The translations under genes were made by a program, and so were the position numbers. Below are positions 12,871 through 25,501 of a stretch of 64,000 nt of DNA, piece after piece (the first letter of the stretch is position 1; each line of letters starts with the position of its first letter). Origin of the DNA: Epiperipatus broadwayi (taxonomy: Eukaryota; Onychophora; Udeonychophora; Euonychophora; Peripatidae); assembly GCA_028023455.1 (NCBI GenBank), contig JAQFVV010000112.1:808001-872000 (forward strand), given 5' to 3'. A model generated the notes under the pieces. That model ran no database searches. It was given only the letters and a program-made list of their open reading frames with translations, and was not told the DNA's origin.

Positions 12871-13654
12871 CCTGGGTCTCATTTTATGCGGTAGATAGGT
12901 TCCTCAGAAAACGCGCACAAAAAAAAATCGTACAAAAATAAACGTAACTTACTTTGAAAAATGAAGGATATGTTCCCATAATTTTCAGAAATTGGCATAA
13001 AAGCAAAGCAACAAGGAAAAATTACTTTAAAATTCACATTAAAAAAATAAGGAAATAAAGTATGACTAATAAAAAATTTCAAATATATGAAAAAAATTAA
13101 TATAAGACAAACTTTTGTTACTTTTTTTTATTAACTATAGTATTAATTTTACATTTTTTCATACATATTTTAATCATTACTGATAATAGACAATATTAAA
13201 AAAAGGGGGGGTTGCAATCAAAACAAAAAGATTAGACATTATCATTTGAAAGATTATTTTCAGTTTATAAAATCAATAAAATCTTCCTTATTATTTATTT
13301 TAAAAATCTAAAAAAATATTTATTTTTGTTAATATCTAACAAAATACATTTTGAAAGTTTAAAATTTTTAAATATTTATTGTGATATTTTTATACATATG
13401 TATAAATCTATTATTATTATTTACTTATTAGTATAAATAGGTTATTTACATAGAAGCTAAGATCCTAAATGCAGATTCAAGCCATATTAACGTAAGCTAC
13501 TAATATAACAAAAAGTATTTCAAGTCAAAATAAGTTATTAATTAAATTTATTGATATCTAATAAATATAGTGAAATATGAAGGATATTAAGAAGAAACAT
13601 GAATTGCATAACTTCAAAATCGCATTAAAATAATCCGTATAAAATGAGACCCAG
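12871..13654. mobile_element. Non-autonomous TIR DNA element, family 'CTGGGTCTC' (copy 1)
   Basis: The left end CTGGGTCTCATTTTATGCGG (12872-12891) is inverted at the right end as CCGTATAAAATGAGACCCAG (13635-13654). A second, longer member at 47536-48602 shares both ends and the subterminal text. No transposase frame is visible. I could not fix a target-site duplication, so the superfamily is open. Confidence 0.65.
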
Positions 13655-14375
13655 TTGTACTACAATATGTATACAAACTTTTAGAATGGACATGTTATTA
13701 CTAAAATGGTTTGCATGTTATTACAATTGGGTAAAATATCAATGCCAACAAATGACTCTTCATCATGAAGTGGCTTACTTGAAACAAAATTAAACTTGTG
13801 GATGCAATAGCAGTAAGTTTATAAATATTTAATATATAAACTTCCTAGCAATACATTGAGATTAATATTCCAATACTAGTATATTAATGAAATGAAATAC
13901 TCTCAATTCAAAGCACAAGCTAAATTTTTTTAGATAAATAATCAGACACCTCAATTTATGTAGAGAGGCAAATCTTAAGCACTTTGGCGAGAAAGCATGA
14001 AGTTTTTAAATCAATAATATTTATTGCTCCTTTGTTCTTTTTTCCAAGGTACACCTCAATTCACCTATATATCCACTGCCACACCACGTCCATTTGTAAA
14101 TGAAACACACCATTTTTGGTGCTCTTTTAGTACGCGATCTTCACTATTTTGAATTTCCAAAACATGATCTGACACATCTAAGTGATAAAAAAATACATGA
14201 AAACAGGAAAAAATTAAAACTTGGGTCACATGACTTGGAAAAACCCGCCAAAACATTGCAAGGTAAAAGAATAAAAAAGAAAACCAAGACATGAAAAATT
14301 TAGAACTCTGGTCACGTGACTATAATATCAATAAAAATCGATACATATAAATCTGAAAATTTGACAAAACAGATA

Positions 14376-14640
14376 TGAGATCGTATAATGTAAAAAAAGC
14401 CAAATAGATCACATAATAAAAAAAAAGCCAAATAGATTGCATAATAAAAAAACCCAAATAGATCACATAATAAAACAGAAAGCCAAATAGATCACATAGT
14501 AAATAAAAACCCAAAATGTAATAAAATTAGAAATCTGGTCAAGCAAAACCTTACAAAATAGATATGAGATTGCATAATAATAATAAAAGAGCCAAAGAGA
14601 TTGCATAATAAAAAAGAAAGCCAAATAGATCACATAGATG
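14376..14640. repeat. Degenerate ~30-bp minisatellite
   Basis: At least six imperfect copies of a unit like AAGCCAAATAGATCACATAA, separated by A-rich spacers, occur at about 14397, 14427, 14453, 14481, 14590 and 14614. Non-coding. Confidence 0.65.
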
Positions 14641-14965
14641 TTGCTTCTATAATTTATTTATCTCTCTGACTATCATTCAAATGAAAGGCTAACTACTCTA
14701 ATATCTAAGCTGGGTGTACATGACATAAAACTTTAATTTCTCTGTGTGTATGTATATGTGAATTTTATTAATAAATGCTAAGTTTTCTTCAAAAAAAAAA
14801 CAGGAAGAAATAATTAGATAACAGAATGATACTATCAATAGTACATAGCTACAACTTGCTGCCCCCTTTGTAAAATCTATTCTAGCAATAATAGTTGGAA
14901 AACACCATAAAATAATAACACTTCTAAATTGTGTCTAAAGTGTTACTAATGTTTAAAATACTTAC

Positions 14966-15100
14966 TTTGGCGTTTTCTGAAATGGAAAGTCAATATTTAT
15001 ATAGTATGGTGACACATTGGTGGTAAAAATATGTTTCTTCTCTAACTTGAGTTCTTCGTCAAGTGCATGAGTTAATCCATACACTGAGAAGTTTGCGGTA
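14966..15100 (-). CDS. SDR16C-like gene, exon 4 (Lys replaced by Asn)
   Basis: The exon starts after acceptor TATAATTTTCAG and ends before the donor GTAAGT (phase 2). It completes C195 and encodes T196 to P239. N198 (codon AAC) sits where the invariant Lys of YxxxK should be. The following FSVYGLTHALDEELKLEKK and TTNVSPYYINIDF match the family's helix alpha-F and the strand leading to the substrate loop (compare ESL.E and TTIVCPFFIKT-type text in relatives). Spacing is normal, so the substitutions are point changes in an otherwise well-kept fold. Confidence 0.85.
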
Positions 15101-16902
15101 CTGAAAATTATATAGTAGGTTTTAAATAGACAATGGAGAAATAGAAATGAAAATATATTATAAACACCATAAATAAAAAATATATAAATGTGTGTATGTT
15201 TGTAGAACCACAAATTTATAAAAATAATCAATTCCTTTTTAGCCAGTCCAATTAATAATCTAATAGTGATGGATAAATCAATATCAAGCTATTCTCAGCA
15301 TGATTATCATGTAATTCATTATATATTGGAATATAACTAAGTAGCTAAATATCCATGTTGGTCCATAAATGGATATTCAGTTATAATTAGTTGGAGAATA
15401 AAACAAGAATAGAAAATTATTTAAATCTGGCAATCAACATTTGGTGATTACTGCCTTTTTCTTCGTAGTTCCTCTATCAGAGATTGTTGAAGCTTTTACA
15501 CTGTTGTGGGTTATATGAAAGACTGTTAACATTTTTATCTTTCTTAATATCTATAAACTATTGAAAACTAAAAAGTGAAAAAATAGTTTCCGGAAGATAC
15601 TGTTAAAAAAGTATTTGATTTTTCTATAATATAGGAATTTGTGATTTAGTAATTCGCACATCTTCATACCATTACCATCATCTATAATTCAAATTTAATC
15701 TGGAAAAATATACTGAAATGGCATGGAATATTAGTAAATCAATTTAACATTGATTTAACTATAATTTGTTTTTTTACGACTTAATAGATAATGAAACTAG
15801 ATAATCAAACTGAGACTTCTAATAAAATAAATAATTGTAAAAATGTATTATTAAATCAAGAAATCACAATTATATTTTCTGATTATCTTCATCTCTTCAT
15901 ACTGGAAGTAGTGAATGTAATATTTGAGAAAGAAAATCCCCTCTTGAAAACAGCTTATATTCAGGTACCAGTATTAATGTTAATTAATGCACTATTTTAA
16001 TATGAGGTAAACGTTCTCTAAAACTTTCAGACCATTTACAAAATATCCAATTATAATTTTCTTTTATATTAAGTGGTGAGTTTAGGCAGAATAAAACTTT
16101 TCAGATTTTAAAAACAGTTTTAATAACAACTAATACTGTTAATATTTGACATTTGTCTCCTATGTAATAGAATTATTCCAATAATATTCCCCTCTTTTCT
16201 TCCAAAACGTAAGCTTGTGGTTAAGACCTGTAGAGGTTCCTACTTTCGCATTTTTACGCGTACATTCTTGAGGTTATAGCCTTAGTAAATATTATTTACG
16301 TAATCAATGTGCGTTTAAATAAATGTATAATTATAACTAAATAAAAAAAATATTAACACTAATTACAAAGAGAAAAATATACAATTAAAAAAATATATAA
16401 AGTCAAATAATTCATGCAATAAAATAGTTATAATTTCTTTTTAATATATTTTAGAAAGACCTTAATTAATTAATACAGCATTAATTGAATAAGATATCTT
16501 ACTGATATTTATCACAGGTAATTCAGTTCTAGGTGTTCTTTAATTATTTTTATTTTATCTTGACTTCATATAACACTTTTTTAGTTCAAGCTTGATCTTA
16601 TATTTGATGAATTCTTCAGTTTTTCTTGAGTCAAAAACAAGTTTGTCTGGAGATAATTTGCAGATGAGCATAACTTCTATTTTGTTCATAAGTAATTATT
16701 CAACATTATACTAGGAATAGGTATATTTAACTGTTCAGAACAACAACTTTAAAGAAATCAGCACATAGTGTAGCAGCAATGATGACAAATGTACCAGGGG
16801 ATCTTTAGACAGCACATGGAGAATATCTTCAATCTGTGTTTTAATGCTTCCATAGTTTTTTTTATTAAATGAGAACCAGCTTTTTAATATTAAGCCAATA
16901 AA

Positions 16903-17122
16903 GATCACATGATCACCATTTCTTATGCTTGCTTGTAACTGTTATTAAAACAGGCAAAAACTCTCCATACAGTATTGCCACTCAGTGCAAGCCAGAAACT
17001 AGTCTGGGAATATTGGATGAGTAGGCACTAGATGGGGATTTTTGTGCCCAAGCCTTCTGGCATCCTGCACTGAGTGGTATATTGTATTGAGAGTTTTTGC
17101 CTGTTTTTTAATATTAACAGTT
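16903..17122. repeat. Short member of the composite foldback family
   Basis: Starts GATCACATGATCACC and carries ACTCTCCATACAGTATTGCC near 16960-16980. The inverted counterpart lies at about 17065-17107 (CACTGAGTGG...GAGAGTTTTTGCCTG). It is a compact palindrome sharing both arms with the 18923-19668 and 45208-45935 elements but lacking their central part. The right end is degraded. Confidence 0.6.
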
Positions 17123-18094
17123 AGATACTTTGCAGGTTATTGGTTTTTCTATCTCTACACTCTTAATGGTTAGTGGACCTTCTTGCACTGAAGAGAAATG
17201 GAAAAAGAAAAGAAATCTGCTTAACTTAGTCTTATAAATGCCAGCTAATCTGTTACCACTATTTTTATAGTAAACAGGATTTCTTTTCTTTTTAGTATTA
17301 ACTTTTATTTTAGAAATTAATTATAGATTTTAATCTGCAATTATAATAAATCTAGGGAAACTTCTCTAATGGTTGTAAATGGGTCAGAGAGATCAAGCAT
17401 AAAAATTTTTTGATTAAATTATAATTATGAATAGAAATCGATATTGTGAGAGAATTTGATTGAGTGTGAAAAATAACTCCAGTTTACAACATCAAAAGTA
17501 GTTTTGAAGTCTATATAATAATTTAACAAAATAATGCTCTTATTTTAGCAAGAACAATGGCTCTCTGCAATAAAAAAAAAATAACTTGGGAGGCATGACA
17601 ACTTTTTACAAAATGTTATCAGAATAACAACTTTGATAGAATTTCATTTATATTTTGATATTTTCTAAGTTTTCTGATCAATATCTTCCAGAATATTTGG
17701 TATTAAACTGTTTACTAGAGAATATGTTACTGAAAAAAATTTTGAGACAAAAAAATGAGTATTATATGTACAGATGCTCAACATAACAGACTCAAGTATT
17801 ACATATCGGATAGAGACACCAAAGCCATGTTGAAGATTTAACCGATAAAACAAAAATTCAAACAGTTTTTACTATTTATTAAAATTGACAATTTTTATTT
17901 GGAACACATAATTTCAACTAATATTTAGATGAAAGAAAATAGTGACTATATTTTTACAAATTATTTGAACAAATGATCTTTCCTAATGGTTATAATTTTT
18001 TTAATAAACAGTTCATTTTTAAAGCAAACAATTTCCAACTGATTATTGCTGGTTTAGCTTGAAATACTATTATTGGTGATTATTTATCTTTTCA

Positions 18095-18175
18095 ACATGT
18101 GTGTGATCAGGTGGGTCATGGCACGGAGAGTAGTCGGTCGTGTGAAAGTCTGAGTTCAAATCCTGCATATATTAC
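18095..18175 (+). repeat. tRNA-like SINE fossil
   Basis: GGGTCATGGCACGGAGAGTA is followed about 45 bases on by GAGTTCAAATCCTGC, resembling pol III A and B boxes in tRNA spacing. The rest of a cloverleaf is not convincing, so this is read as a degraded SINE head, not a tRNA gene. Confidence 0.35.
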
Positions 18176-18922
18176 ATATATAAATGAAGGTTTAAGCCTG
18201 TACAATGTATTAATATAAATTAAAATTATTCGAACTATTATTTAAATGTAAAAGAATGGTGTATTTTCACCAATTTTAGTCTCTGCCGTCAGTTTCAATT
18301 TATTATTCAAAACATAAATTTTCAGCAATACTTTCTATTCAAAATAAACCATTATTATTTGGATGAAGCAAGAAGGTAATCCTTTCCCAAATTTCTGCTT
18401 CCATAATGTTATGTAAAGATGAGCAATAGTCTGATACTGTTTATCAGTCATTGGTAAAAGCCCTTATTAACATTACATCTGTTGGAAAATATTATGACAG
18501 AAGTTTGTTGACTGACTGGGTAGAACACTATCAGAAAATATTTGATTAACCTAAGCATAAAATAGCAGAATAAAAAGGTTTTAGAAATATATTACTGCTA
18601 GCTAAAATTAAATCATCTGCATTTATGGTGAGTTGTTTAATTAAGCAATTTTGTGAGCAGTTCCACCATTTAATAGAGATCAGCAGATTAGCCCACTAGG
18701 TGGATCTAGTTCAGCAATTAATTATAATAAATTTGTCTTTAAGATGTTCTGGAACTTCAATATCAACATCATTATCATATGTAGATGAATTATTTATTAT
18801 AACACTGAAATCCAGGAGATTGAGCCCTACATAACTTAATACAATTTAATGTCAATTCTATGCTCATAGGTTTTAATTTTGGTAGTCTCACCATTAATCA
18901 TTGAAAAGTATTACATAGTTTA

Positions 18923-19668
18923 TAAACAGAGCAAAACTCTTCATACAGTATTGCCACCTGTGCTAAACAGAGTAATCAATGGATGCCAGAAGGCTTGTGC
19001 ATAAAATCCCTATCTAATGCCTACTCATCCAATATCCCCAGACTAGTTTCTGGCTTGTGGCCTTCGTCAGTGAGGAGCTTTGTATCTGCATCTAGATCTT
19101 AGGATCTAATGCAACCCTCTAGCAACCACCTTTTATCTCTACTTAACTACAAAACTATGAGAATGAAATTGAAAACACAAAAAAATTTTCAATCTAAGCT
19201 CAATAGCTTATATAGTCATATGGGTCTGAACTCAGTTCAGCACCCATACATTTTGGTGTCTTTGGCTCTTTTACAACAATATCCACCACTATCCTATTAG
19301 GCAGGATTGGTGTTAAACCATTAAGCATCACATGATCACATTTCTTATACTAGCACATTAATTGTGTTTCAATTTCATTCTCATAGTTCTGTAGTTAAAT
19401 AAAGATAAAAGGTGGTTGCTAGAGGGTTGCATTAGATCCTAAGATCTAGATGCAGTGCTCTCAGATCCAAAGCTCCTCACTGACGAAGGCCACAAGCCAG
19501 AAACTAATCTGGAGATATTGTATGAGTAGGCATTAGATAGAGATTTTATGCACAAGCCTTCTGGCATCCATTGATTACTCTGTTTAGCACAGGTGGCAAT
19601 ACTGTATGGAGAGTTTTGCTCTGTTTATCAACAATTAATGTGCTAGTATAAGAAATGTGATCATGTGA
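18923..19668. repeat. Composite foldback element with 14-bp target duplication (copy 1)
   Basis: TATTACATAGTTTA flanks the element at 18909-18922 and 19669-19682. Inside, a left arm (about 18923-19170, starting TAAACAGAGCAAAACTC) is inverted as the right arm (about 19375-19635). The right half (19327-19668) is itself bounded by an inverted pair of about 38 bp, beginning ATCACATGATCACATTTC. A second independent insertion at 45208-45935 has the same order of parts, so this is a real repeat family and not a chance palindrome. No protein is encoded. Confidence 0.8.
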
Positions 19669-20456
19669 TATTACATAGTTTAGTATGAGAATAGGCAGTT
19701 GACTAGAGAGCTGATAATCTATAGACTGCACCTCAACTTTATCACTACTGATGGTTAAACATCATATGACCTTCTAAGCAACAAACAATTCTATTACTTA
19801 CTATTGAAAATAATCATAGTGATTTCATTATGAAATAAAGTTATATTTGATTGTGCCACAAAAATTATGTAAGTAAAGAATTTTGTAAAAGGAATCTGAC
19901 AACAATTCCTCATTAGAAATTAATTTACTTTTTGGATGACATAATGAATAAAATGATATTTCTAATGAACTTCTGAACAGTTCCTCTCAAAAATTAGTCT
20001 TGGAAATCTTGGATAAAGAATCTGTAAAGATTTCCACCAGGAGGTAGATCTACCAATGGCTTTATGATTCAGCAGACATTAACAATATGGTTTATAATTT
20101 GTGTTTGCCTTGTATTTACATGGGTCAGCACTTTGTAAATTCCATTTACAAAGCAAATGAGTGCCAGGCCGATGGATTATCCTGAATCTGTTGATGAAAC
20201 TCCAGTTGTGTCTAGGGAGATTAAATCCAGTTGGTGCTATTATTGGACCTGAAAAAAATAAATTGTGCTAAAACTCTTATTTTTGTGTTATAATTCATTG
20301 ATTGTAGATTCTTGGTTTAACATTTAAAAGGGGGGGTCTTGACTTAAGATGAGTTTTAGATGGTGAAACTATATTTTGAGTTATTTGGCAAATACACTCT
20401 GTGTAACAGCTTTTTATACAGTATGAAACAATTCCTCTTCTAATATTGAATGAAAA

Positions 20457-20526
20457 AATAAGTGAAAGAATAGAAAACCATTGTAATGGAAAGAATAAGT
20501 GAAAGAATAGAAAACCATTGTAATGG
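20457..20526. repeat. 37-bp tandem duplication
   Basis: The phrase AATAAGTGAAAGAATAGAAA... is present twice, starting at 20457 and 20494, with no difference over the 33 bases compared. Probably a recent slippage event. Confidence 0.75.
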
Positions 20527-20744
20527 AGTAGGTTTAAATATATCAGTAATATTTCTCATGGTAATAACTAATTGGGTGTTTAATGTTGAGTAGTAAAAAA
20601 GGTTTTACACCATGAAAAATTAAAAGAGAGAATTTATTTCCATGTATTTATATAATAAATAGGAAAAATGTTCAGAGAATGTATATAATCATAATTATAT
20701 AAAAAAAAAGTTAATAGTTTTATTGCTCGGAAGTTCATAAGAAG

Positions 20745-20840
20745 TTAGAGCACCAGAATTGGGTGCACCAGAATCGATCCTGGAACCTCTTGGTTCCAAA
20801 TTGAATTCTCTATCAAATGTGCTAAATCAATCAGGTGTTA
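20745..20840 (-). repeat. tRNA-like SINE head, minus strand
   Basis: On the minus strand the text runs GATAGAG, then ATTTGGAACCAAGAGG, then GGATCGATTCTGG, in the order D-arm end, anticodon-like arm, B box. A related minus-strand stretch with TAGAGCATTCGATTTGGAAC lies at 21478-21525. Both look like tRNA-derived SINE heads rather than functional tRNAs. Confidence 0.4.
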
Positions 20841-22629
20841 TGCATTTAAAATGCAAGCACTCAAAATACTAAAAAATAAAACAATGAATGATAATAGTGG
20901 ATAGTTATTGCTACACATATAACACAATATATATAGTTCACCTTTGTTTCACTTCCAATGACACACTTCACAACTGGCTGCTTTCTAGACAGTTACCTCT
21001 GGCCTCGATTTCCCAAACTCTTTGGCCCTGTTCAGTTGCTGCTTGTGAACCCATTCGCTTTGCAATAGAGCATTGTGTTGTCATTTAAACTTTTTTCGAT
21101 TATTGTCACTTAAATTTCTCTGCAACTGTTCACTGGGTAAATTCACTGGAAATAGAACTATACACTTTGCTGCTCAATATTATATATACATGTGGTTTGC
21201 CTCTGGCAATCCAAGATTCATTCTTGATGTTCTCAGTTATGATTTCCTCTTTGCGTTTTTAATTAGTATTGTATCAAGAAATATTTGTAATTAGTAAATA
21301 TTTCTTGGCATTTATTGAATGCAATGTTCTTATCGCAAATATGTAAATTTAATCACTAATTAAATCCTTATCAGTTAGTGATCTAAAATATATTTCTCTA
21401 ATATATTTTCATTACTTTTTCTGAAGTATAAAACTTATACTTAAATTTCCATAAACATATTTATACAAAACAAAAATAAATTCTGGAACCTTCCAGTTCC
21501 AAATCGAATGCTCTATCAACAACTATTCCAAAACACACAGGTATTGTAATTGTGTGGAGTGTGGGATGAGAAAAGAGATTAGATACGTTTGATGAGAAAA
21601 AAAGAATTATAGAGTTGTGGAAAATGAATATGAATAAAAAATGTAAAGTTATAGAAGAATAAAATATGAAAGGATATAACATGAAAAAGAGATGGTTAAC
21701 TAACACGAGGGCAGGAACTTCAGATACTAGAAAAAGAAGACAAATTGTAATAAGGATTTGGGTGTTCTTTCTGAGATGGAAAAATCACTGAACATTTACT
21801 TTTTGGAAAAAATGTTTAAAAGAGGACTGAGATAAAATTGTATGAAGATGGAGAAATTTTTTAAAGAGGGTGAAAGAGAAATTTTATGGGCTTTTGTTGA
21901 AGTCTTTGTAATAACATTTTGGGGGAAATAAGAACAGTATAATAGAACTATCAAAATAGTTTTTATTAAAGTGGGATAGGAAAGAGAAAAGTAATGAACC
22001 AGGCTAGAAAAATAATTGGACAGTAAGAATTAAGAAGTGGATATGATTATTGGACTACATTAGAATGAAGGGAAGGGATGTTTAATGTGGCTAGTGGGAA
22101 TACAGCAGATGCACAGAAATTTATGAAATATTTAAAAAATTATTTTTAATCACATCATAGTGAACTAATGAAATAATATAATACTAGATTTAATGTAAAC
22201 TGATTTTTTTCAATTTTTTGTTATGCAATCCCTTTTTAGCACATTTCTTTAAGTATTTACTAATGTGATTCCTTTTAAAATGAATTAGGCATCTGTTCAG
22301 GGTTGTCTTAATTTTATAGACTATCATGGCATCTAGTTAAAAGAAGCTATTAAACAGTCATTTTAAATAACCCAAAGTTTTACTTAGTTTGTTTTAACAA
22401 AAGCAGTAGTTATTTGTATTTTTTTAAATTTAATTAAAACTTTAAAGACCATAATATGTAATTCATTTGACAACTACATTGATGGAATAGGCTAAATTCT
22501 TTACTTATTGAGTTGCCTGCATATTTCTTTAAATATACTGGAAGAGTTTATTTTCACATGATATAATGTTCAGCATTTTAATGAGAATGTTTCCCAATAG
22601 TTATACATCAGTCTTTTTTCAGATTGATT

Positions 22630-22702
22630 ACAGAATATAGTTTAGTATTAAGTATATGACTTTGTAAGTTTGGAATCCTGTGTTCAATTCCAAGCAGAAA
22701 AA
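22630..22702 (+). repeat. tRNA-like SINE fossil
   Basis: TAGTTTAGTATTAAG resembles an A box, and TGTGTTCAATTCCAAGC about 35 bases later resembles a B box. Spacing is tRNA-like but the stems are poor. Confidence 0.35.
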
Positions 22703-23079
22703 AGTTTTTACATGGTTTATTTGATACTTTGTCATTCTTTACAATTATTTCATATCAACTGGTGATTCTCAGATTAAGTTGTGAAATGTAAAAATTACGA
22801 AAGCCACATTATCTGTCAGAAAATAAAAGAAAATACTGTCTCCACTATCTTCAACAAAAAATAAACTCTATAAAATCCGGTAAAAATTTATATACTATAT
22901 ATTTAATACATAAAAAACAATTTACTTTAAAGAATGTTTTTAAATAATTATCTTAGATTCTTGAATTCAAATTTTATAATTAAACATACATAACGAATTA
23001 TTTATTTATATAGCGCTGTTTTTAAATTGTAATTATAATTAGAAAGTAGGTTGTATCGTCAACAAATTAGCACCAGAAT

Positions 23080-25312
23080 TGTATAAAGTTTTTGCATATA
23101 TGGTGGCTGGAAGAATGGAAAAATAGATGGAAGAAAATAATATAATGATAGAAATGCAAAGATGTTTTAGAATGGATAGGCATATAGAAAAGGCATATAA
23201 AAAAGTTTATTTGTGATCACACAACTTATAGATATGAGTAGGAATACAAATAGCCAGTTACAAAAAAATCAAGTCAGATGTCACACGATCTAATTTAATA
23301 AGCTTGTATTTATAAATGTTATATATAGAGCTCACAAAATAAGCTATTAACAAGCTTGGAGAATATCCCTAACCCCAAACCAGTTTCTGCTACTGGCATC
23401 ATCATTGAGGTTCTAGGATATTCAAGCATTAGATTAAAAATACTAGGAAAATCCCAGCACTTTATCTAATGTATAAATTAAGTAGATAATCTGAAATTTT
23501 CAGACATCCATATGTCTTCCAATCCAGCTGTCTAACTTAAACAACCATTGGGACTGAATTAAGTTCAGATACTCCATATATTAATAGCTTTAGCAATATA
23601 AAATCACCAAATAAAAAAAGTACAAAAAATTGTCACATGTCACATGACCTAATTTAATAAGCTTGTATTTAAATAGCCAGTTATGTATAGTCTTTATAGA
23701 TGTAGAGAAGGCATATGATAGAGTGAATAGAAATAGATTATGGGTAAGGTTTAGTAAATTTAGGAATGTGTGGAGCTTTAGTGGATTTTATTAAGAGATT
23801 ATATGAAAATAATTATTATACATATCAATTAGGAAATATGGAATCGGAATTAAAAATGATGTGGAACTGAGGCAATGATGTCCTATGTCACCTATTTTGT
23901 TTTGTTATATTTGAGAGAAATGGAGAGAGCAATAGAAAGATTAGGAAGAGGGGTGGAGATACCATTAATAGATGGCAAGGGAGTGTATACATTAATTATT
24001 AAGTCTTTTATTTGCTGATGATATTTTCTTGTGCATAGAAAATAGAAAAGATATGGAAGTTTTGCTGAAGATTTGTGCAGGGTGGAATGGGGATCAAATT
24101 TAATGAAGAAAAATAAAAAATAATGATGTAAATGCTGGGGAAAGAGAAGGAAATATTTTTTTCTTGGGTAATATAAAATTAAATGTGGTGAACAGATACA
24201 ACTATTTAGAAATCAACTTAAGTAATCAGAGGAATTGCTTGGATGAATGGGAGAAAAAAAAAGGATAAATAAAGCAAAGAAAAGAAAGGGACTGATAAAG
24301 AAACTAACAATATTTCCATATAATAAATATGATGTATCAAGGATTGTATGTATGGGATGGCAGCAGTGGTGTTAACTTATGGTAATGATATGTTATGTGT
24401 TAGAAAAGGGTATTAGATTACCTAGAAAAAGTACAAAGAGAAATAGAAAGACATGCATTAGATGCAGATGTGTGATTGGCAAAGGAGGAAATTCAAGGAG
24501 AAATGGGATGGTCAAGTTTTTATATGAGAGATGCAAAAATCAAAATGAAAATTTTTGGTAGATTGCAACTTATGGATAGTAAGAGAATAGCCAAAATAAT
24601 ATTTAATTATGTTACAAGTAAAAGGTAGGCAACAAAATTGGTGAGAAAGGTAGTGTGGTATGTAGAAGATTTGGATAAACTTTGCATCACTATACTTATA
24701 CAGAGAGTGGGATTGTTGTATTAGGAGGATTGTTGAGTGTTGTAGTGGCAAAGACTGGGATAGAAAAATAGATACATTAATAAAAAAATAGAGCTGGAGA
24801 GATAAAGAAATAATATGAAAAGTAAAAAGAGCTTAAACATATATAGAAGTAAACAGAATATTGGATGTGAATTAATTTATGATAATAGCAGGGAAAGTAG
24901 TTTACTATTTAAGGCTCAAACAGGATTGTTAGCAACAAGGGAATATACACATAAATGGAGAAATAAGGGGAATTTAGTCTGCATGTTATGTAAGGAAGAT
25001 GTAAAAAATATTGGGTATTTCTTAATGGAATTCAAATTCTTACAAGCAGAAAGGGTAAAAATAAAAAATAGACCAAGTGATTTTACAGAAAGGGGGTTAT
25101 TGATCTTTATGCTGGGATTGGAAAAAGATAAGGGGGATATAGATACAAAAGCCATGGAGTGGACAAAGATGGTGTTGTGGGAATGGGTTAGAACAGGATA
25201 AAGAAGAATATGGAAAAACTTAGATTGTGGGGAATGAAAAGGGAAGGTGGCTAATAGGTTTTTCTTGGGAATATTGGCTGAGAGATTCCTGATTTCAATA
25301 AAGGAGTAACCA
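23080..25312 (+). mobile_element. CR1/L2-like LINE, 5'-truncated copy (copy B)
   Basis: Starts in the RT domain (FAYMVAGRMEK text near 23095). RT text continues as MERAIERLGRGVEIPLIDGK (about 23920-23980), and the FADD-type active-site region (about 24012-24030) is broken by a frame change. The C-terminal part with zinc-knuckle-like CMLCKEDVKNIGYFL (about 24980-25020) is open within 24815-25201. It ends near 25312 with the family's ATCACATTAC-like tail. Many stops and frame changes make it non-functional. A 410-bp element interrupts it at 23261-23670. Confidence 0.8.
23261..23670. repeat. 410-bp insertion in LINE copy B with terminal direct repeats and 13-bp target duplication
   Basis: AAATAGCCAGTTA is duplicated at 23248-23260 and 23671-23683, and LINE text continues across it. 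The insert begins and ends with near-identical direct repeats of about 35-50 bp (around 23276-23313 and 23633-23670, each ending CTAATTTAATAAGCTTGTATTT). Its internal text AGAGCTCACAAAATAAGCT also occurs in the hairpin at 29262-29360, so it belongs to a wider family. No coding capacity. Confidence 0.7.
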
Positions 25313-25501
25313 TATCACATTACTTCTGGCCAATGATCTTCCACCATTCATTAGATTAATTTTCACATAATTGCTAGTGACTGAATTAAAAATAAGCACT
25401 ACGTAATATATAATGTATTTAAACCTTATTTCAAAGTATCTCTCTGTATGTTTATAAACAATCAAATTTTTACTTCAAATTAAAACTTATAAATTGTTTA
25501 C

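Larger units (their letters stand above)
7673..14965 (-). other. Intron 4 of the SDR gene (7.3 kb)
   Basis: Bounded by donor GTAAGT at 14965 and acceptor TAG at 7673. Apart from the TIR element (12871-13654) and a minisatellite (14376-14640) it is A+T-rich sequence with no supported genes. A trinucleotide run of AGT/AGC repeats lies at 8429-8472, and a perfect 16-bp palindrome, TGTGCATGCATGCACA, near 8605. Confidence 0.7.
15101..25501 (-). other. Intron 3 of the SDR gene (10.4 kb)
   Basis: Bounded by donor GTAAAC at 25501 and acceptor CAG at 15101. It holds foldback elements (16903-17122, 18923-19668), tRNA-like SINE fossils (18095, 20745, 22630), a 37-bp tandem duplication (20457-20526) and LINE copy B (23080-25312). 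A purine-rich stretch at 21540-22145 may be a decayed ORF1 remnant, but I could not align it to anything. The remainder is unremarkable. Confidence 0.7.

Noticed and set aside
14065-14292. 75-codon minus-strand open frame near exon 4
   Set aside because: It does not match the SDR protein and has no splice sites that would join it. The SDR phases already fit without it.
14376-14640. CRISPR-like array
   Set aside because: The repeat units and spacers are both A-rich and degenerate, and the context is a eukaryotic intron. It is a minisatellite.
21540-22145. Purine-rich stretch as a LINE ORF1 or separate gene
   Set aside because: Composition hints at old coding sequence, but I could not match it to the LINE family or any domain.
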